From positions 558,001 through 622,000 of the forward strand of contig JBAOKB010000093.1 of the NCBI GenBank assembly GCA_037044905.1: a stretch of 64,000 bases of DNA, in the 5' to 3' direction. Positions 31,926-44,051 of this stretch are shown in pieces. Source of the DNA: Hortaea werneckii. Its lineage: Eukaryota > Ascomycota > Dothideomycetes > Mycosphaerellales > Teratosphaeriaceae. Within the stretch, counting starts at the first letter, position 1. Every line of letters begins with the position of its first letter. Below the pieces are notes generated by a model. That model had not been told where the DNA came from, did not search any database, and saw nothing but the letters and a program-made list of their open reading frames with translations. The position numbers and the translations under genes were made by a program.

Positions 31926-33155
31926 GGCGTGCGAAGTGGCTCCAGCGTTGTAGTCGTGCCTGTCGTGTGATGTATTGCAGGAAGAATAAAGAGGCCGTGG
32001 ATGCTGCTACAGAACAACCCCACGTCAGACCAAGCCAACAAGCTTAGATCAAAACGGATCAAGGGCCCGAGATACTGTATCTCGATCGCAGGGCGACGGG
32101 CGACTTTTAGTGCAGACGCAGGTCAGATGTTAGCTTTGGTAGTGAGAAGAGGTGCAACACAAAGCCACGACACAGTAGTGAGCAGCTTGTTTGTCATGCG
32201 AGCAAGCAGGCACAATGGTGGACAAGGCAGTAGTCAAACGCCTCACACATGCAGTCGCTCGGCCCGGTCTGAGGCTGCCCTTCCAAATGCTGCTGTAGCT
32301 GCGAAAAAGGCCCGCAGAGCCTCAGCAACATTGAACTCTTCTAGACTCACAAGCTCCGCGGTGACGTACACCCGGATCAAACTGCTATCGCTCTAGCACA
32401 GCCGTCTACAGCGGCTGGTTGGCCTGCGAAAACATCTCGGAGGGTCCGACGGTAGGCACGGCTTCGGCACGACCAGGCACTGTTTGGATGAGCTCGATAA
32501 GGGCCGATCATGAGCGATTATGGCTATCACACGAACGGAGAGATTAAAACCATGGGACAAGCGGCGCCGCAGTAGGCCCGCCCTGCTCATGTATTACAGC
32601 ATCGTTGACGACGCCGCATCCGTCTCTCTTTCACATGAACGTTCACGGATGATGAGGCAGTAGAAGTCACAGACTCACAGCCCAAAGGCGCCGCTATCGG
32701 CAACGTATCAGCCCTCTGCCTTGACGCGGTCCGGATGACCCAAACCACTCATTGCAACTGACGCCACTCGAGATACGATCATCCTTGCTGTCGGCTGCAG
32801 TCAAGGTCGATCCCGACGCGACAACCGGTATGGCGCCGCCCCGGGGCGAGCCGTCCTGAAGAAAATCTCAAACTTCAATCAGTGTCGGACGACTTCGGGT
32901 TGGGAACCGAGTAGAGACTGTGAAAACAAAATGAGCTGCGCACGGCGACATGTTGGGCGGCACCTTTGCGCTCTTATCAAATGACAAAAGTGGTAACTGC
33001 AACGACCACTACTACCAGATGTGTGTTCCAGCCCGCAAAATTTGCCTCTTGCAGACAAAACAGATGAGGCGATCACCGTAGGTAGACCGTCAATCACCTG
33101 CATATGCATTCCCGTTATCCACACCATATCCACCAGTATTGTATAGGTGGACTCA
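31926..33155. other. Intergenic, 1.2 kb between creC and creD
   Basis: No coding region supported. It contains the promoter of creD and the 3' end of creC. CCCCGG/CCCCGGGG-like C-rich clusters occur near 32835-32845; I do not see a clear array of SYGGRG CreA sites. Confidence 0.45.
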
Positions 33156-35296
33156 TCAACTAGTATCATTGCTTCCGCCCTCTTTCGGTCGGTCCCACTC
33201 CCGAATGTGGCCTAAAGCACGTGAATGTCAGCGTTGTCAACTCTTCGTATTGCATGCGATGCAGTTCAATCCAGTTAACGACCGTCTCTGGAGATTCGCA
33301 AGCGTTTCTTCTTACGAACAATGCCTTCCGAGGAGCCACGCGGCTTCCCCACGTCGATATCGACTCCAATAGAGCTCAAACAAGACCATAACTGTAGACT
33401 TACCATCTTTGCAGCTGGTGATGATACACCGCTCTTCAAATCCAACCCAGCTCAGCGGATGCTTGTCCACCTGCTTGTTCATGACTGGCGGCAACACTGC
33501 TGTGCTTGACCGAGGGTCCACAGGATGCACAGACGGCCCTGCTTCCTGTTCCACGCCATCTGCAGCTGACACGCCGTCCGGCTGGGTGGTCATGCTAGAA
33601 TTGCTCCTCAACCGACTGACGCCTGTGGCAGACATGTTCGAAATCTTCCTATCAAGAGGGACACTAGAGGACACACTAGTCCCTCTGTTGCGGGCGGACA
33701 TCGCCTTTGGTCGACCAAGCATCCCGACACTGAAGTCCCACAACAACAGCCTGCAGTCCTCACCTACAGACCCAAACCGGTAATTCCGCTCATCGCATCG
33801 CCACGGGTCGAACTTGACATCCGTAATCCAGCTCTCATGGCCCACACATCTCGCCACCAAAGCGGAGTCGCCAATGCTCCAAATGCTTACTAGATCATCC
33901 TGGCCACCCGTCAATACATAACGGCCATCTGGTGACCAGGTGACGCAAAGGATTGCGCCGTAGTAAGATCGGAACACATCCAAGACACGCTCGTGGATAT
34001 AGTCCATGATGGTCAGTGTGCCATCATCGCACACGATTGCCAAAAGAAGGCCATCTGGCGAGAATGCCATGTTGTTGACTTTCATATTCGACACCTTCCA
34101 CCACGCGATCGGATTCGACTTTTGATTCCGCGATTGAATGGACTTGCGTATCGAGAATTTGATCCCTGGCTTCACGGCGCCATCGACATGACCATTGGTC
34201 ATATCCTCTTCGGATACGAAATCTGCATCTTCCTTGTCCTTGTCATACGCTATGATACTGCCATCCATGTGCGCCGCGAGAAAGAAGTTCTCCTTGTTCG
34301 GGACCCACAGTATCTGCGAGACGGCCGTAGCGTTGATGATGCCGTTCTTGTTCAAGCGAGCATACTTTTGCGACATGCACTCATACCAAATGATGTCGCC
34401 GCTATTGAAGCCTATTACGACGTCCATATGCGTTTGAGATTTGGTGTACTCGTGGATATCATGGCATAGCGCATGAGCCTTCGTGAAAAGGACTTTAGTC
34501 ATGTTCTCGGTCTTTTGGTTTTCGGATGAAAGGTCTAACCACATTAGTGCACGATTGACGTTGGCGAAGGCTAGCATGCCCTCTGGCGATCGTTCATTCA
34601 GCCGCTTCTGTAATGACTCGTGCGGTATCACCCTCGATACAAAGGAGGAATTGCTCTTAACAATGTTGTTCTTCGGTTTGACCCTCTGATCTCCCTTCTT
34701 GCCCTTGACTGGTGCAGCCTGAAGCGCCGGATTACCATCTCCGAATGCGGACGAGTGAATGCTCCGGTTCGACGTTGATCCATAACCGTTCGCCGTACTC
34801 CCTGAATCGCTCTTTGCTGATTCCTCCTGAATGCTAGGCGGCATGCCACTCCTTCCACTTTGCGCTGTGGTTGGGCGATAGAGGTTCCTCGCCGGCGATC
34901 TCCTCGGCGCAATTACAGCCAAGCTCAACTTCGTCCCAGCCGTAGGTGGGCCTATCGTTGTCGCGAGTGGGTTGTTATTCGGTTGCGGCGCATCGCTTGG
35001 ATGTGGAGGCGGGGTCGCGAGGTGCAGGTCATCTCGAAGTAGGTAGGTACCCTCGCCGACGACAAGCTGGTAGTCAGGGCCCGTTGGATGCTCCAGGGTG
35101 TTGTTCGTCTCCAGCAGGCCGCCGCCCGGCATACCTGTGTATAGGTTGCCATTGGGATAGCGCGGGGGCAGAGAAAAGGTCAGCTTGAAGCCTGCGCCAT
35201 GTGACCATGCAACCTTCGGGAAGAGACAGAAGGATGCGATAAGGGAGGATGCATGGCCTGAGGCTAGGAGGTACTCACCGGTGGCAGGACGAACAT
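33156..35296 (-). CDS. creC: WD40 catabolite-repression protein CreC (WDR20-like)
   Basis: Exons are 35296-35279 (MFVLPP), one ending at 33404 and beginning most likely at 35183, and a last exon 33211-33156 encoding GHIREWDRPKEG. The final intron is 33212-33403 (GTAAGT...CTTTAG). About 617 residues. A Pro-rich N-terminus (DDLHLATPPPHPSDAPQPNN) precedes WD repeats: MDVVIGFNSGDIIWYECMS, VNNMAFSPDGLLLAIVCDDG, LCVTWSPDGRYVLTGGQDDL and WITDVKFDPW. In Aspergillus CreC binds and stabilises the deubiquitinase CreB, opposing CreD/HulA. The long open frame upstream of 35296 is Arg-rich leader-like sequence, so I place the start at MFVLPP, matching the family N-terminus; the first acceptor is uncertain. 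CreB itself is not in the window. Confidence 0.88.
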
Positions 35297-36102
35297 GATG
35301 TCGGCGGCGACGGCGGCTTACCGCACAGCTTCTGGATACGCGCGAGTGCCTGTCTGCCTGCCTTCCTGTCGTGAATCCGGAACTGATAGCAAGGCGACGT
35401 GTGAGTGGACCTCGCTTAGCTAGGACGCATGCTGACTGTCTCCGGTGGGTTTCCTTGGGAGTGAGCTGATTACGCGTGCCGCTGAAGGTAAGGGAGGGTG
35501 TAAGTCTATTATGTGCTAGCAGTGAATACAGATGGAGGAGTGGAAGGCGAGAGGGCGGAAAGTCGTCAACTGTGCCGTTCGACATGGAGAGTCGGAGCCA
35601 ACTGCTCGTCTTTCCGGTGGAGGATTGGTGCGGGGAACTCCATGTTCGGCAAGCACGGACAAGGGACAGACGAAGGTCATGAGCGCGTGGTCGCTACGAA
35701 AAGTCAAGTGAGACAAGAAAAATGCGGATGGAATTGAGGGCCCTGTCTATGAGACACATGAGTAGACGACAATGGAAATGGTAAGATGAAGAAATATAGC
35801 AGGAGGACATGGATGGTCCATAGTAAGCTCAAGCGTGGTCGCCACGTGGGGCTGTCACATCCGGATGCAGCATGCGCATCCCGAGAATGCCGATTCGCTC
35901 GAGAACACGCGCATGGCTTGTCCAACATGACATGCAAGGGGACAACGCGAGCAAGTGTGCACAGCCATAAGCGCAAAGGGGAACATGTTCATTAAATTCG
36001 ACACTAAATGCGCGGGTATCATTATTGCCCTGCCTGCTCCCACTGCACCAAAGAAATCACATATGCAAGAACTTAACTCCCTCCCGATATCCAAGTCAGA
36101 TT
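35297..36102. promoter_or_regulatory. creC promoter region and PLB terminator
   Basis: About 800 bp upstream of creC on the minus strand. Several short ORFs on both strands, none credible. An ORF of about 96 codons in frame with creC lies here and is treated as leader. Confidence 0.45.
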
Positions 36103-38150
36103 CTACATAACCATATACAAGCCGGCAGCCAAGCTAACAGCCAGCATCATTACGCTCTCTGGAAGCTTATTTGCCCCGCTCGTAACACTGATCTCAGATA
36201 GCTTGATCTCCGGCGCATATGTCTGGGGGTCGCTCGAGTCCGTGGTACCGTTCCAACAGTATCGCTCAAAGCACTGGGTGCACACGTCCGGAACCGGAGT
36301 TCCAGTCCTGTTCAAGCTTCGGCTCATGATTGCACAACCCACACATGTCGGCCACTGCTCGTCCAAGGTGCCGTTGCCCTGCGTTGCGCCATTGTAGCCG
36401 TTCAAAATGATAGCGTTACGCTCCGTATCGTTGTAGGAAAGATCGAAAGTCGACACGTTGCTCGTGTAGATATACGGCGCGTTAGGCATGTACACAATCA
36501 GAGGAGCTGAGCCGGTAAGGTTGGATGCATCGCATCCGAAGAAGGTAGGCTTGGTGTTGAGCCCGAGGTTGAAGAAAGTGTCGACGCCCGGAATGGATGG
36601 GAAAGCCGTGTTGTTACCAATCGATGTCTGCTGACGCCGATATGTCTCCATAAGCGAGGATCCGTCAGGCCAGTTCGCGGCAGAGTCTTGCGTTGGCCAA
36701 GTCTCGTTCGTGTCTGCGGAAGCTGTCCACAGCAAAGATCACATCGACCTCTCTTTCTGGCTGGATGAGGAGGGTTCAACGGAATGTTTTGCAGGTCCTC
36801 ACCGCCATCTACGAGGGTCAACTGCTCTGAGGATGCATAAGGGTTTGTGTCGTTGCGGAAGTGGTAGAACGGGTTCACCCAGTACGCGATGTCGTAGTCG
36901 TTCTCTCCGATGGTTTCCAGTACACTGACAAGAGCGTCTTGCAGGGCGCTGGTGAAGAGACCTGTAGTGCCCGTCTGGTTCACTTGCGTGAGGGCCATGT
37001 TGAATAAAGAACTGCTGGTACCCATCACGAATCCAACGTTGTCATAACCCTCGACACACTGGCTGTCATCCACTGGAGAGCCGCCGGTGAAGTTCGTGCC
37101 AACATAACGAAGAGGAGCGAAGCCGTACACAGTTGGGTCGTGGCTTCCAAGTTCCCACGGAGTGAATGTGAAGACCGTTGTGTTCGTCGCAACTAGGGTC
37201 TCTCCGGGTCTTCTACCATCTGCAACCAGCATGGGCAGCGGCGCTTCGCCGTTGGTGAACCAATCTTGCCTCGCAATGGAACTGAAGGTATACTCGGGAC
37301 CGCCATTCGTGGCGTTCACAAGCTGGTAGGACAGCGCACGCCCCCAGTAATCGGTAATGGTAACCATAAATCCCGCATCATCTTTGTTACCCACTGTGTC
37401 GACAAGCGAAGCATAGTAGCCGACACTGTCAAAAAGCTGAATCCCATCGCTCTCCGGGCCCTCGAAGATGGAGTTACCGAGTTGCCACAATGATCCAGAG
37501 TCCTCCGCCGGGGTATTCTGGCTGACAATTTCGCTTATGGTGGTGAAGTTGTTGGTGTACATGGACCCGACCATCCAGTTACCACCGGACAAGCCTGCAA
37601 GATAGGTGGACGACTGGAGAAGCCCACCCAGCTGTCCGGCTCCTGTTGAGTTGGGCGTTCTGCTGTCGAAAGCTTCCACCACACCTGCGCCATTCAACAT
37701 GGCACGGTAGCCTCCACCAGACAACGCAATACCAATATTCGGTAACGCAGATGCATTGTTCTGGTTGTTGTTGATGAACTCGTCGGTATCCAACCCAGTA
37801 ATATTCAATCGTCCAAGCAAATCGCGCATAGGCTCTATGGTGTTATTTCTGCGCACCTGCAACCATTCCTGCTCTTGCTGGGATAGGCTGTCTGCCACTC
37901 TTACCCTTGGGGTATCTGAGGGACAGTCTGATACTTGAGGGACATATCCGTGCGGTGCGTTTGCAGGGAGAGCGCGGTTCGCTAGTGTGCTGTCTGGCTT
38001 GACGCCAAACTTGTCAATGTTAGGTGTAACCACGCGTGCTATATCGCTGTTAGCGAGGGCATCGGTTGATTACGCGCCATGAGTATTTACCGTCTGAGGT
38101 CGACCACAGAGCTGCCGAAGCTGCGCTCGTGAGCAATTGTTGTATCTCAT
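36103..38150 (-). CDS. Secreted/GPI-anchored phospholipase B, frame broken
   Basis: Lysophospholipase family. The oxyanion motif [11 protein letters not shown], the nucleophile loop [13 protein letters not shown] and the catalytic Asp in [15 protein letters not shown] are all present. Many N-x-S/T sequons follow, then a cysteine-rich end and a GPI-type tail ([20 protein letters not shown]). It hydrolyses acyl esters of phospholipids at the wall or outside the cell. The main exon starts near 38040 after an intron with donor GTAAAT. The first exon probably begins at ATG 38150, but it gives a signal-peptide-like [15 protein letters not shown] only in the neighbouring frame. Two further +1 slips lie near 36771 (CC) and 36720-36721 (TT): the stretch between encodes [15 protein letters not shown] in a third frame. 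With three slips this is either a pseudogene or, more likely, sequence error. Confidence 0.85.
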
Positions 38151-39026
38151 GCTGTTCAATGCCCTGGTCTGTCAAAGTAATACAAAGAGAGGAATGAAGT
38201 CGAAAGGCTCGAATAACAACTCCTACCTGCTGTAATACGAGGACTATACGATATTTGAGTATTGCACGGCAGCTCCGGAATGACGCTGAGGAAAGTTTGC
38301 TGTCCATGGCTTGGATCTCAAACTTCGCCCCAGCTGCTCGGCAACGGTCGTCCCGTGTCACACTGCCGCTTCCTTCGCGGCATTCGTCATTAATCTGCCT
38401 ACCATCCTACAATAGTCCATCCTACATATGTGGATATGGTTTCGCATCCATTCTGTTCGCACAGACGGCGCAGCATACCTCAAAGTCCACGTTGATGGCG
38501 CAGCACTCCATCGCAGGTAGGATTCGGCACTAAAAATACAGACATAGCACGACGATCAAGATCCTTTGGCGCACGTCTAAAGCCATGGATATGCCCTTAC
38601 ATTCCTTTCCGAGATCCGCCTGACGTCTGCCAAGCTGCCACAAACTCCTCCTGCCAAACACTGCCCGCAGCGCCACACTCTAACTCCGCGGCCGTCGTTG
38701 TCGGTCTCGCGACGGAGCCATCCCCGTGGCTGCTAAGGGGTTGGTTTATGAAAGATTTAATGACAGGGGCTATGCGTGAAAACAGGTTGTACGAGTCGAT
38801 TCGCTCTCAGAAAATTCGACGCCAGGACTCAGCGCTTATGAGTTCGGCCAATGGGGTACTACCTAGGCGATTCAGATGTCTACCCAAGGCCTGTGCGGAT
38901 GAATGATTTCCGTCTCCTGCACTGTTTGTTGTCATTGCTGTTGTTTACACAGCCGGCCACACAGCCTGTGCCCCGCCCTTGATCCTTTACAAGCGCAGCG
39001 CGGTGGCCGGAAAGAGCTGCCAATTC
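38151..39026. other. Intergenic, about 880 bp
   Basis: Between the PLB start and the 3' end of the nucleoside permease. No coding region supported. Confidence 0.5.
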
Positions 39027-40434
39027 CTACGCATGAACGCGAACGGGCATGTGCTTCTTTCCTCTCACGCTGCGTTTCATTGGGCTCACACTTCTCTTCA
39101 ATTGGTTGTTGTTGTAGGTATAGGGTCCGAAGTCAGGAGACCCATAGCCAAGCGTGTCGAAGATATCGCCTGCGCACGCCATTAGCACAGAGCCAAATTT
39201 ATGAAAGGTGACTTGCCAATGTAGTTGGAAGCGTTGACACCGCCTGCGAAGGTAGTATTCCAGTTATCCAGGATACCTTCTACAACCTTAATGCCAGCCA
39301 GGTATATGTTCTGGATGGCGGGTCCAAAAGCACCTTGCTCAGCCCAAAAGAGATTCGTAGTGGCAGCTTCTCCTGGATAGGGGCGATCAAAATCCGAAGC
39401 TGTCCGCATGATGATGATACGGGAAAAGTCAACAAGCTTGTTGACAGCAGCACGCATAAGGGCTTCCAGAGTAGCATTGTCTTCCTGGGCAGTGGTGCAG
39501 TAATTGCCCGTGCCATTGGTCATCAAAGTGGTGTAGTTGCTGAAGGCTTCAGAAAGCTGAGTGCCGGAGAAATAGACATCAGAAGTCGCAGTATCACACT
39601 CCACTACAGACGGACCAGAGGGGGCAGCACCGGCGGCGTATGCTTCGTTGGCTGCGTAATTGGCACGGTAAAGAATTGCATCGTCACTGTCATTCAGTGT
39701 CGCCTTCCGCGCGAACCCAGCCGCGATTTTCTGCAGATTCTGGTTGACTTCGAACACCTCTGTACCGTAGATGTTCTCGGGATACTCGTCTGGCGTCGTC
39801 GCGCCGAGTGGGACATACCCCGTCGAGAAGTTGGATGGGATTTCAAGTTGTGAGAACTCATACTGTAGCGCCACCTGCACGGCATAACGGGCGAAGGTCA
39901 CCGAGCAGATGGTTGCCACCTCGGGGTTGACACCCGCAATGCCTGCGACAAGTAAGTCGAGGTGAGGTCGAAGCGGGACGAATACGCCAGAGCCATGATG
40001 CTGGTAGCGGCGTTGATCTCGCTCTCGCCAATGACGATCTGGCAGATCTCGCCATCAGCTGTGCAGTGAGCTTCGGGAAACAGCGGCGAGAAGCCTGGAA
40101 CGGTGATGTTCATGGCCTGAGGCGCCCAAGTTAGGAGATCAATTCCAATGTCATTCGGATCACTTTGACTAGGAGCTCACCAGAATGTCGAATTCATCGA
40201 TACCCCACCAGACAGTCGCCTCTGGATCGAACTGCCACAGCACCATCGTCAGCAATCGATTTGGCTTGTTCGAGGCCTCAGACTTCGGCTACAACATACC
40301 ATGCTGATGATGAAGATCTTGGGCTTGACGACACATTCTAATGACCGTTCCTCAACTCTAGCCGGAACAAGAGCTGCACACGCGCTCTGCAGGAACCATC
40401 CTGCGGCGATAAGAAAGGCGGACGTAGCGCGCAT
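39027..40434 (-). CDS. Purine nucleoside permease, one frame break
   Basis: Exons are 40434-40300, 40231-40181, 40116-39217 and 39169-39027. A signal peptide opens the protein (MRATSAFLIAAGWFLQSACA). Family blocks follow: KPKIFIISM, ATVWWGIDEFDIL, NITVPGFSPLFPEAHC, GESEINAATSIMAL, ICSVTFARYAVQVALQYE and RTASDFDRPYPGE. Fungal NUP proteins transport or bind purine nucleosides at the cell surface. The frame slips near 39951: upstream RFDLTSTY continues downstream as LVAGIAGVNPEVATICSV only if one base is added. The last intron (39170-39216) uses a GC donor (GCAAGT); splicing it gives YIGDIFDTLGYGSPDFGP as in the family, whereas read-through stops early at 39182. The final 25 basic residues are unusual. 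Confidence 0.82.
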
Positions 40435-40957
40435 CTTCAAGACTCGACCAAGTCAGCGCGTCGCTAAAGAGAGAAATGGGTAGCGAATGCAAAAGTACTA
40501 CAGGCCTAGCAGCGATGAATGCTTATATGCCTACCAAGATTCACCGCTCGAAAGGCAATTTCTTGAAATAAAGCTTGGCTACTCCATGCAACTATGCGGA
40601 CGCGACCGACGGTATCACCCAATGCATTTGCTTGATAGATACGCAATCGAGTCAGAGTTTTTCTGACCGCGTTCTTCACAAGCAAACCTTGAGAGCGTGC
40701 GGTCTTATCAGCGTAGCGAGCTTCGAAGGTGACGCCAAAATTCCAACGGCGCCGAGCTAGGACCTTCCGAAATCGGTAAGTCTTGCAACATGTAAAGATA
40801 AGGCTTGTGTAGGCAGCCAAGCAGCACGCGAGCAAAGATATTGCGGTATGAATGGAGGGGCAAGTTGATGAGAAAAGCGCACAAATTAGGTTCAATTGCT
40901 TGCAAATTCGATTTCATGTCGTAGCTCCGAACGCCACGCTTAAACACTTGCAGCAAT
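40435..40957. other. Intergenic, about 520 bp
   Basis: Upstream of the nucleoside permease and downstream of the kinase. A 129-codon minus ORF (40506-40895) shows no family resemblance and is not called. Confidence 0.5.
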
Positions 40958-43203
40958 TCAAACATTACTCCACCTTATTAGGAGAGGTATATCACAGAGT
41001 GCGCCTCGCTGCCATGCAAACCACGCGGCCGCTAGATGAACAGCAAGCAGCGCCAGAGAGCGGCGCAAGTTGAAGTCCAAAATGCCAATGTCCAACGAAG
41101 CCAGTCCAAGCAATGGGTACAATAGCCATGCGTTTGCTGCATAGGGCGCACATGGAAGCGAAAGTACCAGAAGCTTGACAACAAACAGGCTGGCTCGGAA
41201 ACCACTAACAGCTGCTGGCGTTTGAAGTCTGCGAGGGAAGCCGTACGCTGAGGCTCGGTCGGAAGCTGGCGGAAGCATTAGGCGCGGGCTTTGATGAGGA
41301 GGCGGCATGCTATCTGCAGGCACAGGCATGTCGATTTTGCGCGGTCTAACCGCTACTGTTCCACTGACTGGGCTCATGGGTCTACTGGGTCCCTCGCCTT
41401 CGCGATCAGAGGCATGCTTTACCGGACTCAGGGACCGTGTGACCGCTCCAGAGTGTCGTCTTGAGAGCGAAGACACTCCTGGGCCAGCCCATTTGGGCGG
41501 AAGGCCTGCGTCCATGGGCTTGCAGTCTGTTAGGTGCAGGCGTGTCCGCGGCGGATATCCGAGGGCTTCCTTCATCCATTGTAGCATCAGCCAGATTCCC
41601 TCCGCCTCGGATACTTTCCAGGATGTCTCCGGTACTTGGTCGCTCGTTTGGATCAACACTCAAAAGACGCTTCAAAAACTTGTAAAGCTTTTCCGGGAGG
41701 TCAGACCGCGATCTCGCCTCATCGTCGAAGCCTTGCCACTTTGTGATTTCTGACCGCAAGGCATCTAAGTCTTCACTGTTTTCATCAATGCCATCTGCAT
41801 GTATGTACGGAAGGCGACCAAAGCACATAAAGTAAACAATCATGCCCAAGCTGAAAATATCGGACTTGGTCGTGAAGTCACCAAAGGCTCCTCGGGCCTT
41901 TCTCTGCGTAGAACTTCCGGTGCACCTATCCAAGTATCAGTAATCTAGGCAATAGTGCAAATGCCGAGTCGGACGTACAGTATGATATTGTGCCAGTAGC
42001 ACCTGTATTGCCTCTACGAACGCCTGCTGCTTGCACCTCACCAAAGTCGGAGATGAGGACCCTTGTCTTGGTACCGTCGCGTTGCAGAAGGCAGTTGGAA
42101 GGTTTGAGATCGCGGTGGATGTAACCTTTGGAGTGAAGGTGGTGAAGCCCCGAGGTTATGTCCTTGAAAAATGATAAAATTTCGTCGAATGTAAGCCTGG
42201 TCGCTGCGTTGAGCCCTTGAGGTGGCTCGGGGCTTCCTTTCGACTTTCGCCTCAGCTGATCTTTTAGCGCTTGGGTTGCACTGACCTCATCCTGAGGCCC
42301 AAGTACATAGTTATGGAGATCGCCTCCATTGCAGTATTCTTGGAGAATAAAAAGACAAGGTATTTTTGGTCCAAAGGTTGTGGGCTGGTGGTCCTGTAGA
42401 AAAAGAGTAACAACTCCTTGATTAGTATATCAGATATTCCGACGCAGAGCGACTGCACCTACCTCAAGCCAGACCCAGTGGTACTGAACAAGGTTTCGAT
42501 GCGGGATTTTCTGTAAAAGTTTCACCTCGATCAAGACTTTTTCGAGCCATTGGTGATTGTTGCCTACAGGCACACGCTTGCAAGCAAATTGTCCGAGCGA
42601 GACGCGGTCGAGAATATGTTCTACGAGCATGACTACGCCATAGCCGCCTCGGCCCAGAATACCTTGCTCAACAAAGAATTGCTGAAAGAAGCCAGGGCTG
42701 AAGGCGGTGCTGCTAATACCTTCCGCAGTTGAGGCAGAAGGGGCACTGCCAATGAACTCGGCACCGCTCGGCGGACCATGGGCGCCGCTCACATCCCTTG
42801 ACCGACCTGAACGAAGTACTGCTGGAAAGAAGCGACGTGTAGGAGTTGTAGTCCCTGAGCTATTTGGTGAAGCCCGTTGGCTAGCGGCAAGCATGCCAAA
42901 ATAGTCCGGATCCACGAACGGGCGCTCTGGATGGAATGGCCGGGTAGAGGAATGATTCGCATCGTCGTTGCTTGGCACTGAGTTCTCCTCCCGGTATGGC
43001 CGATGGCAATAGGGGCATTCTGTTAGCTCAATAGCCTGTTCTGATGCATTTCGAACCTGAAGCTGCTGTGAACTGGTGTCGAAAATAACCTCCAAATCAC
43101 CACGCCGCCTTGATTATAATCAGCACAGTCCCTGCATCCAGAGCCTTTACAATACGCACAGTACAATCTCTTGATTAGCGCTTGGGTACGGGATCAAGGA
43201 CAT
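40958..43203 (-). CDS. Iks1-type serine/threonine kinase with C-terminal membrane segments
   Basis: Exons are 43203-43160, 43108-42463, 42393-41979 and 41935-40958. The first exon encodes MSLIPYPSANQEIVL, the conserved Iks1 start. Kinase motifs are GILGRGGYGVV, the ATP lysine in FACKRVP, YIHRDLKPSN, ISDFGEV, and YCAPEVLRR formed across the third intron. After a Pro/Ser linker come two or more hydrophobic helices (SLFVVKLLVLSLPCAPYAAN, WLLYPLLGLASLDIGI) anchoring it in a membrane. Yeast IKS1 is a poorly characterised kinase with this layout. Two slips are seen: -1 at GGG 41895-41897 (just after APEVLRRERP) and about +1 at GGG 41481-41483 in the linker. The last residues may involve another splice site. 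Confidence 0.85.
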
Positions 43204-44051
43204 GTGCCTCGGCGAAGGTGGTTCGTCAGCCATTGTCGCCTGTGTCAAGCAAGCGGCATTATCCGCCGTACAAGCACCCGACGCCTACAAAATAATGAGA
43301 ACAGGGTTTCAATTGGACACCCACACAAGCAGGTGGTATAAACAGCATTAGAGCCGCATTGGTGAAGGTACTGTAGTTGGTGTCATGCTGTATGCGGAAA
43401 CAAACACGACGCAGAGGAGGGTTATCGGGAGCGGGCGCCTGAGGCGGCTCGGACGCACAGCGGAACGGGACGAAGGCACGCACCACTTTGGCAAGAGAAG
43501 ACAGCACCAGCATCAAACTCTGCGCAGGCCAAAAAAAAAAAAATTGGCAAAAAACGAACAACAGCAGGTATGGTCGTTGGTCACCCACTGGATAAACTTG
43601 CCGGTTTGCAGCTTAATGTGTATATGCCTCTGTTTTCTGCAACCTGTGGTCGTTCGTAATAGCTAAAGCTTTTCAAAATGTTCATATTCCTTCTAGATTT
43701 CTTTCCTCCATCTCGCTTGCACTGATAGGAGAGCTTCCGACTTGGCACAATAATACAGCTATGTTCTCAGATGCTACTAATTCATGTTATTCAGTTCCAT
43801 GATAAGCCACTGGAGAATGGACCACCGGATGGTGAAGGGTAAAAGCAATAGAGAAAGGATAGTCGGAGCTTCGTTGCACTGCCAGCAACGGTAGAAAGCA
43901 ATGGAGCATTACAGGCCCCAGCGGTTACAGGTACCTGGCAGTGTTGAGACCAGCTCACGCGTTGCAAGTTATGAATTCCAGCTCTAGGCTCGATGCACGG
44001 CTTCAATAGCCATTCGCTAACAACAAAATCCGAAACCATTCGCTGCAATTC
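43204..44051. other. Intergenic, about 850 bp with a poly-A tract
   Basis: Upstream of the kinase and downstream of the P450. It holds a run of 13 A at 43531-43543. No coding region supported. Confidence 0.5.

Noticed and set aside
35297..35585. Longer N-terminus for creC starting at 35585
   Set aside because: The extra residues are Arg/Ser-rich leader-like sequence; MFVLPP at 35296 matches the family start and has a proper donor after it.
43531..43543. Run of 13 A as a retroelement tail
   Set aside because: No coding or LINE-like sequence upstream and no flanking duplication.
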